The notes under the pieces were generated by a model, which had not been told where the DNA came from, made no database searches, and was given only the letters and a program-made list of their open reading frames with translations. From NCBI GenBank assembly GCA_017412025.1, contig JAFQOY010000150.1, positions 1-5,165 of the forward strand: a DNA stretch of 5,165 nucleotides, read 5' to 3'. Below are positions 1 through 5,165 of this stretch, piece after piece. The DNA comes from Clostridia bacterium. GTDB taxonomy: Bacteria; Bacillota_A; Clostridia; Christensenellales; Aristaeellaceae. The translations under genes and the position numbers were made by a program. How positions within the stretch are numbered: position 1 is the first letter of the stretch; every line of letters starts with the position of its first letter.

Positions 1-66
1 CAGCTTCTTGATCAGCGTCGTCTTGCCCGCGCCGAGAAAGCCGGAAAAAATATCAATCTTGGTCAT
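1..66 (-). CDS. CobW/COG0523-family GTPase, N-terminal fragment (runs off the window)
   Basis: Only the first 22 codons are present. They read MTKIDIF followed by SGFLGAGKTTLIKKL. Residues 9-16 (GFLGAGKT) form a Walker A/P-loop, and the start of the protein with a beta strand leading into SGFLGAGKTTL is characteristic of the CobW/COG0523 branch of G3E GTPases. Known members are metal chaperones or insertases, for example for zinc, cobalt or nitrile hydratase metals. The metal served here cannot be told because the CxCC motif and C-terminal domain lie outside the window. The start is supported by AAAAGGAG at 76-83, nine bases before the ATG. The gene lies downstream of the flotillin gene on the same strand, separated by a hairpin terminator. 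Another G3E member such as a UreG- or HypB-like protein is possible but fits less well. Confidence 0.82.
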   Translation of the reverse strand, partial: MTKIDIFSGFLGAGKTTLIKKL

Positions 67-95
67 GTCTTATCGCTCCTTTTCAGGTGAAACAC

Positions 96-132
96 AAAAA
101 CAAAAACAGTTGGAACATAGCATTCCAACTGT
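96..132 (-). terminator. Rho-independent terminator after the flotillin gene
   Basis: Arms at 106-115 and 123-132 pair perfectly over 10 bp (core CAGTTGGAA / TTCCAACTG) around a 7-base loop. Read on the minus strand, the stem is followed directly by two T5 runs (106-102 and 100-96), as expected for an intrinsic terminator. It lies about 80 bases past the flotillin stop codon. No T-run follows on the plus strand, so it should act leftward only. The same palindrome overlaps the expected start of a possible promoter for the CobW-type gene, so an additional operator role cannot be excluded. Confidence 0.8.
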
Positions 133-134
133 AT

Positions 135-163
135 ATTGTACACCATTTTTTCTGAGAATACAA
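135..163 (-). promoter_or_regulatory. Possible weak promoter for the CobW-type gene
   Basis: On the minus strand TACAAT (140-135) is a good -10 match. The hexamer 17 bases upstream is TTGTAT (163-158), only a half match to TTGACA. Transcription would begin near 128, inside the terminator palindrome. There is no room for a promoter between the T-tract and the CobW start at 66, so the gene needs either this promoter or read-through from the flotillin gene. The call is tentative. Confidence 0.3.
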
Positions 164-213
164 GGATTCCGGTCAAAAAGTCAGTGCATCCCTCAAACGG
201 CTGCAATCCCGCT

Positions 214-1647
214 TTATTCTTCCGGCTTCCCCTTCTGCTCTTCTCCGCTTTCGGCAGTCGTCTCTGCCGCCTTGCCGATCAAGCCGCCGGTCGTCACGTC
301 CCGCAGCATTCTGGGAATATCCACGCCCACGGCGCCCTTCATCGCCTCAAACGTCTGCAGCATCGAGCCGGTCACGTCCCGGGTCAGGCCGGTCGCCGCG
401 CCTTCGCCGAACATGAGAATCTTTTCCGTCTGCGCCAGCGGTTCACCGATGGCCTTGGCCACCTCGGGCAGCTTTTCGACGACCATCTCCAGCATCGCGG
501 CCTCGCCATACTTCTGCATCGCCAGCGCCTTGAGCTCAATCGCTTCCGCCTCCGCCTTGCCCTTGAGCATAATGGCTTCCGCTTCCTTCTGCGCAGCATA
601 GAATTCTGCATCCGCGATCGCCTGCTTCTCAATCCTGTCGGCTTCGGCCTTCGCAATGCGCGCATCGCGCTCGGCTTCCGCCTTCTCGCGGATTTCCACG
701 TTCAGCTTCTGGCGCTCGATTTCAACCAGCTGGCGTTCCAGCTCGGTCTGCTTCTGCAGGCGAACCATTTCCGCCTGCGCGCGCTCCTCTTCAAACGCCT
801 TGCGGGCAACCTCCTGCTGGACATTGTAAGCAATGTCGGCGTCCGCACGGGCACGATCCGCCTGAATCTTGTAGGCAGCCTGCTTCAGCTCCAGATCCTT
901 GCTCTGCTCCGCCATCAGCGCGTCCGCCTCCACCTTGGCCTTGTGGCCCTGCTGATCGGCCTCCGCCTTGGCGATCTGCGCATCACGTTCCTTCTCAACG
1001 ATATTCTTGGTCGCCATCGTCTCCACGACGCCTTCCTGGTCCGAGAAGTTCTGAATGGTGATGTTGATGATTTCAAGACCCATGTTCGCCATGTCCGCCG
1101 CAGCGGCGCGGCTGGTCTCAGCGGCGAATTTATCACGGTTCTGCACCAGATCCGCAATGGTCATCCGGCCGATGATCTCGCGCATGTTGCCTTCCAGCAC
1201 CTGCTGGGCAATCGCAGCAATCTGCTCCGGCTTCCAGTTGAGGAACTGCTCGGCGGCGGTGGCGATGGACACATCGTCCGAGCCGATCTTGATATTGGCC
1301 ACACCGTCCACCATGACAGAAATATACTCCTGAGAGGGAACAGGCTGCGTCGTACGGATGTCAACCTGCATGATGCCCAGGTTCAGCTTATCCACGCGCT
1401 CAAGAAACGGAATGACGATCGTCGCGCCGCCGCGAACAATCCGGTATCCAAACCTCTTCTTTACAACATTGCCGTCTGTATCCTTCACCTTGTAATTTCG
1501 GCGAACGCAGCCGGAAATCACGAGTGCAATATTCGGCGGCACTTTTTTGTAATTGACAATGAGCAGCAGCAGCAGAAACACTGCCACGCCGATTGCAATC
1601 GTGGATCCGCTGACTTCAAATCCAGCGGACGACAGCATCATTTCCAT
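214..1647 (-). CDS. Flotillin (FloT/YuaG-like SPFH-domain membrane scaffold protein)
   Basis: This encodes about 477 residues. The order is a short N-terminus, one hydrophobic anchor at about residues 16-31 ending in a run of leucines, the sequence KKVPPNIALVISG that opens the SPFH/band 7 domain (to about residue 200), a long Ala/Glu/Lys-rich coiled coil (about 216-385), and a C-terminal segment (about 390-460) with an acidic tail. This is the layout of long flotillins such as Bacillus FloT (about 500 residues) rather than the shorter FloA. Flotillins oligomerise on the inner face of the membrane and organise ordered membrane microdomains. In-frame ATGs occur at 1653, 1647, 1641 and 1638. GGGGAGG at 1655-1661 is only 1 base from the first but 7 bases from the second, so I prefer 1647. 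The gene lies 83-89 bp downstream of the malic enzyme and may share its transcript. No NfeD-type partner gene is visible. Confidence 0.93.
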   Translation of the reverse strand: MEMMLSSAGFEVSGSTIAIGVAVFLLLLLIVNYKKVPPNIALVISGCVRRNYKVKDTDGNVVKKRFGYRIVRGGATIVIPFLERVDKLNLGIMQVDIRTTQPVPSQEYISVMVDGVANIKIGSDDVSIATAAEQFLNWKPEQIAAIAQQVLEGNMREIIGRMTIADLVQNRDKFAAETSRAAAADMANMGLEIINITIQNFSDQEGVVETMATKNIVEKERDAQIAKAEADQQGHKAKVEADALMAEQSKDLELKQAAYKIQADRARADADIAYNVQQEVARKAFEEERAQAEMVRLQKQTELERQLVEIERQKLNVEIREKAEAERDARIAKAEADRIEKQAIADAEFYAAQKEAEAIMLKGKAEAEAIELKALAMQKYGEAAMLEMVVEKLPEVAKAIGEPLAQTEKILMFGEGAATGLTRDVTGSMLQTFEAMKGAVGVDIPRMLRDVTTGGLIGKAAETTAESGEEQKGKPEE

Positions 1648-1654
1648 TTCCATG

Positions 1655-1661
1655 CCTCCCC
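1655..1661 (-). promoter_or_regulatory. Ribosome binding site that decides the flotillin start
   Basis: GGGGAGG on the minus strand lies one base before the ATG at 1653, too close for normal initiation. It lies seven bases before the ATG at 1647, the usual spacing, and thirteen before the ATG at 1641. The site therefore argues for a protein starting MEMM rather than MEMEMM. Confidence 0.65.
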
Positions 1662-1736
1662 ATGTTTTCTCTGATTATGCATGCGGTTTTTCGCACAGAG
1701 CATCCGTTTCGTCCTTTGATTTCCGCTTAGCGCCTG

Positions 1737-2909
1737 TTACAGGCGGGCGACACCGCTCTCCCGCGCAGCCTTTGCGACAGCGGCGGCAACAGCCGGACCC
1801 ACGCGCTTGTCAAACGCCTTGGGCATGATGTAATCCGCGCAGCGCTCCTCATCGGACACCAGACCCGCGATCGCGTAGCTGGCCGCCATCTTCATCTCTT
1901 CGTTGATGTCCTTTGCGCGGACGTCCAGCGCGCCACGGAAGATGCCCGGGAAAGCGAGCACATTGTTGATCTGGTTTTTGAAGTCGCTCCTGCCGCTGCC
2001 GACCACCGCCGCGCCCGCAGCCTCCGCCTCTGCCGGGAAGATCTCCGGCACCGGATTGGCCATCGGGAATACGCACGCGCCCGCGTTCATGGAGGCGACC
2101 ATTTCCTTCGTCACAACGCCCGGCGCGCTCACGCCGATGAACACATCCGCGCCGCGCATGGCGTCCGCCAGCGTGCCGGTGATGTGATTCGGGTTGGTCT
2201 TGCGGCTCATCTCCTCATGCGCAGGGTTCAGCCCCTCCATGCCCTCGCAGATGATACCGAAACGATCCACGAGAATCAGATCCTTCACGCCGAGATTGAG
2301 CAGATGCTTGCCGATGGCCACGCCCGCGCTGCCTGCGCCGTTGATGACCACGCGCACCTTGCCCATCTCCTTGCCGACAACCTTGAGCGCATTGATCATC
2401 GCCGCAGCGACGACGATCGCCGTGCCATGCTGGTCGTCATGGAATACCGGAATATCGCAGATCTCCTTGAGCCTGCGCTCCACCTCAAAGCAGCGCGGCG
2501 CGCCGATATCCTCAAGGTTGATGCCGCCAAAGCTGCCGGAAATCAGATAGATCGTGCGCACCAGCTCGTCGACGTCCTTGCTGCGGATGCAGATCGGGAA
2601 CGCATCCACGCCGGCAAATTCCTTAAAGAGCACACACTTGCCCTCCATGACCGGCATGCCGGCCTCCGGGCCGATATCGCCGAGGCCCAGAATTGCCGTA
2701 CCATCCGTGATGACGGCGACCATATTGGCGCGGCGGGTCAGTTCAAAGCTCTTGCTGTAGTCGTCGCGGATGGCCAGACACGGCTCTGCGACGCCCGGCG
2801 TATACGCCAGGGACAGTTCCTCGCTGTTGCTCACATGGGCGCGGGCCGTGATTTCCAGCTTTCCCTTCCACTCATAGTGCTTTTTGAGCGCTTCTTCTTT
2901 GATATTCAT
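1737..2909 (-). CDS. NAD(P)-dependent malic enzyme (oxaloacetate-decarboxylating malate dehydrogenase)
   Basis: This 390-residue cytosolic enzyme converts malate to pyruvate and CO2 while reducing NAD(P)+. Its length matches the short bacterial malic enzymes that lack a phosphotransacetylase domain. The N-terminal malic domain shows YTPGVAEPC (36-44, catalytic Tyr36), [11 protein letters not shown] (88-98, catalytic Lys91), NLEDI (131-135) and FHDDQHGTA (156-164); Glu133, Asp134 and Asp158 or Asp159 would bind the divalent metal. The Rossmann domain has GAGSAG (191-196), NPVPEIFP (285-292) and [13 protein letters not shown] (310-322). An aspartate (Asp215) ends the second beta strand after the glycine motif, which hints at NAD over NADP but does not prove it. 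The start is chosen at 2909 because AGGGAGG (2917-2923) lies 7 bases upstream. An in-frame ATG at 3008 would add 33 unlikely residues and would sit upstream of the predicted promoter. Confidence 0.95.
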   Translation of the reverse strand: MNIKEEALKKHYEWKGKLEITARAHVSNSEELSLAYTPGVAEPCLAIRDDYSKSFELTRRANMVAVITDGTAILGLGDIGPEAGMPVMEGKCVLFKEFAGVDAFPICIRSKDVDELVRTIYLISGSFGGINLEDIGAPRCFEVERRLKEICDIPVFHDDQHGTAIVVAAAMINALKVVGKEMGKVRVVINGAGSAGVAIGKHLLNLGVKDLILVDRFGIICEGMEGLNPAHEEMSRKTNPNHITGTLADAMRGADVFIGVSAPGVVTKEMVASMNAGACVFPMANPVPEIFPAEAEAAGAAVVGSGRSDFKNQINNVLAFPGIFRGALDVRAKDINEEMKMAASYAIAGLVSDEERCADYIMPKAFDKRVGPAVAAAVAKAARESGVARL

Positions 2910-2916
2910 GATCAGT

Positions 2917-2923
2917 CCTCCCT
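2917..2923 (-). promoter_or_regulatory. Ribosome binding site of the malic enzyme gene
   Basis: AGGGAGG on the minus strand is seven bases before the ATG at 2909. It fixes the start there rather than at the in-frame ATG at 3008. Confidence 0.85.
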
Positions 2924-2957
2924 TGTTCAGGCGATTCTTCTGTTTGTTTCTGTCCTT

Positions 2958-2986
2958 ATGATACGCGTCTTTGCCCGAAATTGCAA
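2958..2986 (-). promoter_or_regulatory. Sigma-A-type promoter of the malic enzyme gene
   Basis: On the minus strand TTGCAA (2986-2981) and TATCAT (2963-2958) are separated by exactly 17 bases. They match the -35 consensus at 4 of 6 and the -10 consensus at 5 of 6 positions. Transcription would start near 2951, leaving a leader of about 40 bases before the start at 2909. The site lies within the longer upstream reading frame, which further argues against a start at 3008. Confidence 0.6.
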
Positions 2987-3082
2987 TCCCCGATGGCAGG
3001 AAAAGCATATCGCAGCGGGGAATTAATCAGAATATATACATCGGCTCCGCGCTTTGCCGCGCCGCCCGAAAGGAGATTATCC

Positions 3083-3322
3083 ATGCGCCCCAGCAAAGAG
3101 AACGTATTCGCCATCCTCGCCCGCTTTGAGCAGGAAGGCCGCCTGCCGGACGACGGGCCGATTTCCCTCTTCATCTCTGGCAGGGCCGGCGCCGTGCGCA
3201 CGCATGCCACCCAGCTGGCCGTCCGGGTACAGGGCGATATCGTCAGTGCGCGCTTCAGCCGCCTGCCCTTTGTGCGGCCGTATGTATTCTCCCGTCAGGC
3301 GCTCAAAAGCGCCAGACTCTGA
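3083..3322 (+). CDS. Uncharacterised 79-residue basic protein
   Basis: I do not recognise this protein. It starts at ATG 3083 after a strong AAAGGAG (3069-3075) spaced seven bases away, and its codons end mostly in G or C like those of the surrounding housekeeping genes, so it is probably really expressed. The N-terminal part (about residues 4-20, KENVFAILARFEQEGR) could form an amphipathic helix. A glycine-rich turn and a segment of alternating hydrophobic residues (about 27-68) suggest beta strands. The protein is rich in arginine and should be basic. It has no cysteine, no signal peptide and no membrane segment. It is divergent from the malic enzyme gene and is followed after 39 bases by another unknown plus-strand gene, possibly in the same operon. 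I have no function to offer. Confidence 0.65.
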   Translation: MRPSKENVFAILARFEQEGRLPDDGPISLFISGRAGAVRTHATQLAVRVQGDIVSARFSRLPFVRPYVFSRQALKSARL

Positions 3323-3361
3323 TCATTATCACACTTCCGCCTCCGAAGTTTACAGGATAAA

Positions 3362-4138
3362 ATGCATTCATGCAAATCAATACAAGAGAGGGTTCGATCG
3401 TATATTATGGATTCCATCATTATGTTTGTAAAGATCATCCTTCAGGGAATCGGCATTCTGTTCGGCCTTATTATGGCTTTCGGTGTCGTCGGTCTCTTTG
3501 CCAGCATGTTTTCTGCCTGGAGTCAAGGCCTCATGGACCTGTGTGCAGTTCTCACAATGGTTCTCCCCATTGCATATATAGTCTATCGATGCTATGAGGA
3601 GTTTTCACTTGTTCGAAGCAATCCTTGGCGAAAAAGATTTGACACTTCTACAGAATGTGCCCGATATCTTGAAACAATCAAGCACATTCGTCCCCACTCC
3701 ATCCGATTAACATGGGCTCGTTTTCCAGTTCCCTCTTCGCAACCCGCTTTCTACAATCGTCTCTATCCGCAGAATAACGCAGCCTCCAATCCTGCCCCAT
3801 ACATTCCCCAGATTGAAATGCTTGATCACAAAAGTGTTGTCCTCTATCAGGCCAATTGGCCCTTTGTCAAATCATGGGATCCTTCATATGTGAAATTCAG
3901 TATGGATTATTTCTACGATTGGCTTCAATACCATCTGCCCAGCGATATGATGTATTCCCGGAACATCATCGATGATTCTACCAATACCAGACCTTTGAGT
4001 TCAAGCTCATATTACCGTGTAAGCGAAACCATAAATGGCCGTTACATCGTCTCCTCAGGAGCAGACGACAATGAGAGAACTGCCGAAGAATTCGGGTATC
4101 TCCTCGTTCTTCAGCCCTTGCACCCACCCCGCAGATAA
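3362..4138 (+). CDS. Uncharacterised membrane protein with two N-terminal transmembrane helices
   Basis: This encodes up to 258 residues and I do not recognise the family. Two hydrophobic segments (about 22-50 and 57-76) would form a helical hairpin. A soluble region of about 180 residues follows, rich in Tyr, Trp, Phe, Pro and Ser (for example QANWPFVKSWDPSY and MDYFYDWLQYHLP). If both helices cross the membrane, the N-terminus and the large domain lie on the same side; the RCYEEFSLVRSNPWRKR stretch after helix 2 suggests this is the cytoplasm. The start is uncertain: ATG 3362 has AGGA four bases upstream, while the ATGs at 3407 and 3422 lack a well-placed site (GAGAGGG lies 14 bases before 3407). 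Codon third positions are markedly more AT-rich than in neighbouring genes, suggesting a different origin. The gene ends just before a bidirectional terminator. Confidence 0.7.
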   Translation: MHSCKSIQERVRSYIMDSIIMFVKIILQGIGILFGLIMAFGVVGLFASMFSAWSQGLMDLCAVLTMVLPIAYIVYRCYEEFSLVRSNPWRKRFDTSTECARYLETIKHIRPHSIRLTWARFPVPSSQPAFYNRLYPQNNAASNPAPYIPQIEMLDHKSVVLYQANWPFVKSWDPSYVKFSMDYFYDWLQYHLPSDMMYSRNIIDDSTNTRPLSSSSYYRVSETINGRYIVSSGADDNERTAEEFGYLLVLQPLHPPRR

Positions 4139-4145
4139 AAACAAT

Positions 4146-4190
4146 AGGCTGCAAAGCAACGGTGAATTGCTTTGCAGCCTTCATTTTTTT
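4146..4190. terminator. Bidirectional Rho-independent terminator between convergent genes
   Basis: GGCTGCAAAGCAA (4147-4159) and TTGCTTTGCAGCC (4167-4179) pair perfectly over 13 bp, 14 bp with the flanking A-T pair, around a 7-base loop. On the plus strand TTCA and a T7 run (4184-4190) follow. On the minus strand the stem is followed by TATTG and a T5 run. The plus-strand membrane protein ends 8 bases before the stem. The signal peptidase gene ends at 4194, on the other side, so one hairpin serves both transcripts. Confidence 0.92.
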
Positions 4191-4193
4191 CTC

Positions 4194-4772
4194 TTAATTT
4201 CCGATCAGGCGGAAGCCGCTGAACGGGAACACCACCATGCGCACATGCCCCTTGATCTCGCCGCGCTCAAGCGGGCCGACCATGATGGAGCGGCTGTCCT
4301 TGGAGTTGTTGCGGTTGTCGCCCAGGACAAAGTAGTGATCCTCCGGCACGGTAAAGGGGCCGAAGTTCTCCGTGATGGAGCGCATGTCAAAATCCTGCTC
4401 CATGTGCTGCCCGTCTACATACAGCTCGCCGCCCAGCAGCTGGATCGTCTCTCCCGGCATGCCGATGACGCGCTTGACGCGGTACATGCCGTCGTTCGTA
4501 TCCGGATAATTGCAGATCACGACGTCAAAGCGCTCCGGATCGCCCAGCCAGTAATCAAACTTGGTTGCAATCATGAATTCGCCGTCCACCAGCGTGTTCA
4601 TCATGGATGCGCCGTCCACGCGCACCGGCTCAAAGATAAACGTGCGCACGACAAACGCCATCGCCGCCGCGACGACAAACACCATGATCCACTCAAAAAT
4701 TTCCCTTTTCAGGGACTTTTTGACTTCTTCCTTCTCTTTGCCGATGTTTTTGTTTTCGTTGCTCTGCTCCAT
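4194..4772 (-). CDS. lepB: Signal peptidase I (type I, S26 family)
   Basis: This 192-residue membrane-bound serine protease removes signal peptides from secreted proteins on the outer face of the membrane. The order is a highly charged cytoplasmic N-terminus (1-24), a single transmembrane anchor (about 28-42), then the catalytic domain. The nucleophile Ser56 lies in VDGASMMNTL and the general base Lys100 in YRVKRVIGMPGE (97-108). The conserved box E GDNRNNSKDSR covers 151-161. The length and single anchor are typical of Gram-positive enzymes. The residue three places after the catalytic serine is Asn59, where most relatives have Pro (SMxPTL). The start at 4772 is supported by GAGG at 4783-4786, ten bases upstream. 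The gene lies 51 bp after the DUF951 gene with no promoter or terminator seen between, so the two are probably cotranscribed. Confidence 0.97.
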   Translation of the reverse strand: MEQSNENKNIGKEKEEVKKSLKREIFEWIMVFVVAAAMAFVVRTFIFEPVRVDGASMMNTLVDGEFMIATKFDYWLGDPERFDVVICNYPDTNDGMYRVKRVIGMPGETIQLLGGELYVDGQHMEQDFDMRSITENFGPFTVPEDHYFVLGDNRNNSKDSRSIMVGPLERGEIKGHVRMVVFPFSGFRLIGN

Positions 4773-4823
4773 GGTCTATCTGCCTCGCTTTTCATTTTGT
4801 TCTCTCGCTGTGGGGACAACGCT

Positions 4824-5045
4824 TCAGTCGTCCATCTCATTGGTGCCGCGAATCGGCACGTCGCTGTGCGCGATGATCTTCTTCATCCGCTTCATGAAAT
4901 CCGCCCTGTCCATCATCACGATGCGGCTGCAGCCCTGACAGCGGATCTTGATATCCGCGCCGACGCGGATCACCATCCATCTGTCGCTGCCGCACGGATG
5001 CGTTTTTTTCATCTGAACCAGGTCGCCAAGCAGCAGTTCTTCCAT
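4824..5045 (-). CDS. DUF951 family zinc-ribbon-like protein
   Basis: This small 73-residue protein matches the DUF951 family by its opening GDLVQMKKTHPCG and its second-half pattern. HPCG (16-19) and CQGC (36-39) supply His16, Cys18, Cys36 and Cys39, a plausible zinc-binding set. The segment DRWMVIRVGADIKIRC and the following RIVMMDRADFMKRMKKII fit a compact beta-rich fold with a C-terminal helix. The family is common in Firmicutes and its function is unknown; a nucleic-acid-binding role is often guessed but not shown by this sequence. AAAGGAGG at 5056-5063, ten bases before the ATG, supports the start. It is the first gene after a strong promoter and is followed by the signal peptidase gene. 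Confidence 0.92.
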   Translation of the reverse strand: MEELLLGDLVQMKKTHPCGSDRWMVIRVGADIKIRCQGCSRIVMMDRADFMKRMKKIIAHSDVPIRGTNEMDD

Positions 5046-5080
5046 CGCTCTGCCGCCTCCTTTGTTTGCCGTTTCAAGCT

Positions 5081-5109
5081 ATTATACCAGCACCTGCGCG
5101 CTTTTTCAA
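5081..5109 (-). promoter_or_regulatory. Near-consensus sigma-A promoter for DUF951-lepB
   Basis: On the minus strand TTGAAA (5109-5104) and a perfect TATAAT (5086-5081) are separated by exactly 17 bases. Transcription should start near 5075, giving a leader of about 30 bases that contains the AAAGGAGG site. The -35 hexamer covers the TGA stop codon (5108-5106) of the upstream gene. Confidence 0.85.
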
Positions 5110-5165
5110 GCGTTCTGCTTCCCCAGTTCCTGCATATACGCCTCAAGCTCCTGCGCGGCAAGATA
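5106..5165 (-). CDS. C-terminal end of an unidentified gene (runs off the window)
   Basis: Nineteen codons and a TGA stop (5108-5106) are visible. They read YLAAQELEAYMQELGKQNA, an Ala/Glu/Gln-rich segment that could be the end of a helix. This is too short to assign a family. The frame is open to the window edge and ends inside the -35 element of the next promoter, with no terminator hairpin seen between, so its transcript may read into DUF951-lepB. Confidence 0.55.
   Translation of the reverse strand, partial: YLAAQELEAYMQELGKQNA

Noticed and set aside
136..1674. A long open frame of 512 codons on the plus strand opposite the flotillin gene
   Set aside because: It is His/Leu/Arg-rich with no family resemblance, has no clear ribosome binding site, and is explained by the Ala/Glu/Lys-rich, G/C-ending codons of the flotillin on the other strand.
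1654..1736. A possible flotillin promoter with CATAAT as -10
   Set aside because: The hexamer 17 bases upstream (TGCTCT) does not resemble a -35, and the TG dinucleotide is not at extended -10 spacing.
1731..1745. A CGCCTG-TTA-CAGGCG hairpin at the end of the malic enzyme gene
   Set aside because: The stem is only 6 bp with a 3-base loop, overlaps the stop codon, and has no following T-run on either strand, so it is not a credible terminator.
2910..3008. An N-terminal extension of the malic enzyme from an ATG at 3008
   Set aside because: The extension would contain the predicted promoter and the ribosome binding site of the ATG at 2909, and family members begin close to the shorter start.
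2184..3026. An open frame of 280 codons on the plus strand opposite the malic enzyme
   Set aside because: The malic enzyme carries all its catalytic motifs on the minus strand. The opposite frame has low-complexity His/Asp/Ala/Arg composition and is a codon-bias artefact.
3378..3406. TATATT just before ATG 3407 as a -10 for a shorter form of the membrane protein gene
   Set aside because: No -35-like hexamer lies 16-18 bases upstream, and initiation there would leave no ribosome binding site.
3054..3431. A frame of 125 codons on the plus strand overlapping the 79-residue gene
   Set aside because: It is rich in Pro, Ser and Arg, lacks a ribosome binding site, and overlaps the better supported frame starting at 3083.

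Overview
This window looks like chromosomal DNA from a moderately GC-rich Firmicute, probably of the Clostridia. The reasons are the strong AGGAGG-type ribosome binding sites, a DUF951 gene (a family known mainly from Firmicutes), a short single-anchor Gram-positive-type signal peptidase I, and a short malic enzyme of bacterial type. The genus cannot be fixed from the sequence.

Layout from left to right: the start of a CobW/COG0523-type GTPase gene (minus, cut by the window edge); an intergenic stretch with a strong hairpin and T-tract; a FloT-like flotillin gene (minus); a malic enzyme gene (minus); a divergent promoter region; two plus-strand genes of unknown function, encoding a 79-residue basic protein and a two-helix membrane protein of up to 258 residues; a bidirectional terminator; then signal peptidase I and a DUF951 zinc-ribbon-like protein (minus, probably one transcript); and finally the last 19 codons of an unidentified minus-strand gene.

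Transcription units, inferred from spacing and signals: DUF951-lepB run leftward from a near-consensus promoter at 5081-5109 to the terminator at 4146-4190. The malic enzyme has its own promoter at 2958-2986 and may read on into the flotillin gene, since the 80-90 bp between them hold no convincing promoter or terminator. That unit would end at the hairpin at 96-132. The two plus-strand genes lie between the malic enzyme promoter and the shared terminator and could form a small operon.

Most of the window is ordinary housekeeping content: pyruvate/malate metabolism, membrane organisation and protein secretion. I found no recognisable mobile element, CRISPR array, tRNA or rRNA. The least explained part is 3083-4138. 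It holds two proteins I cannot assign, and the second has codon use clearly more AT-rich than its neighbours, which may mean horizontal acquisition. No well-supported new biological system is evident.
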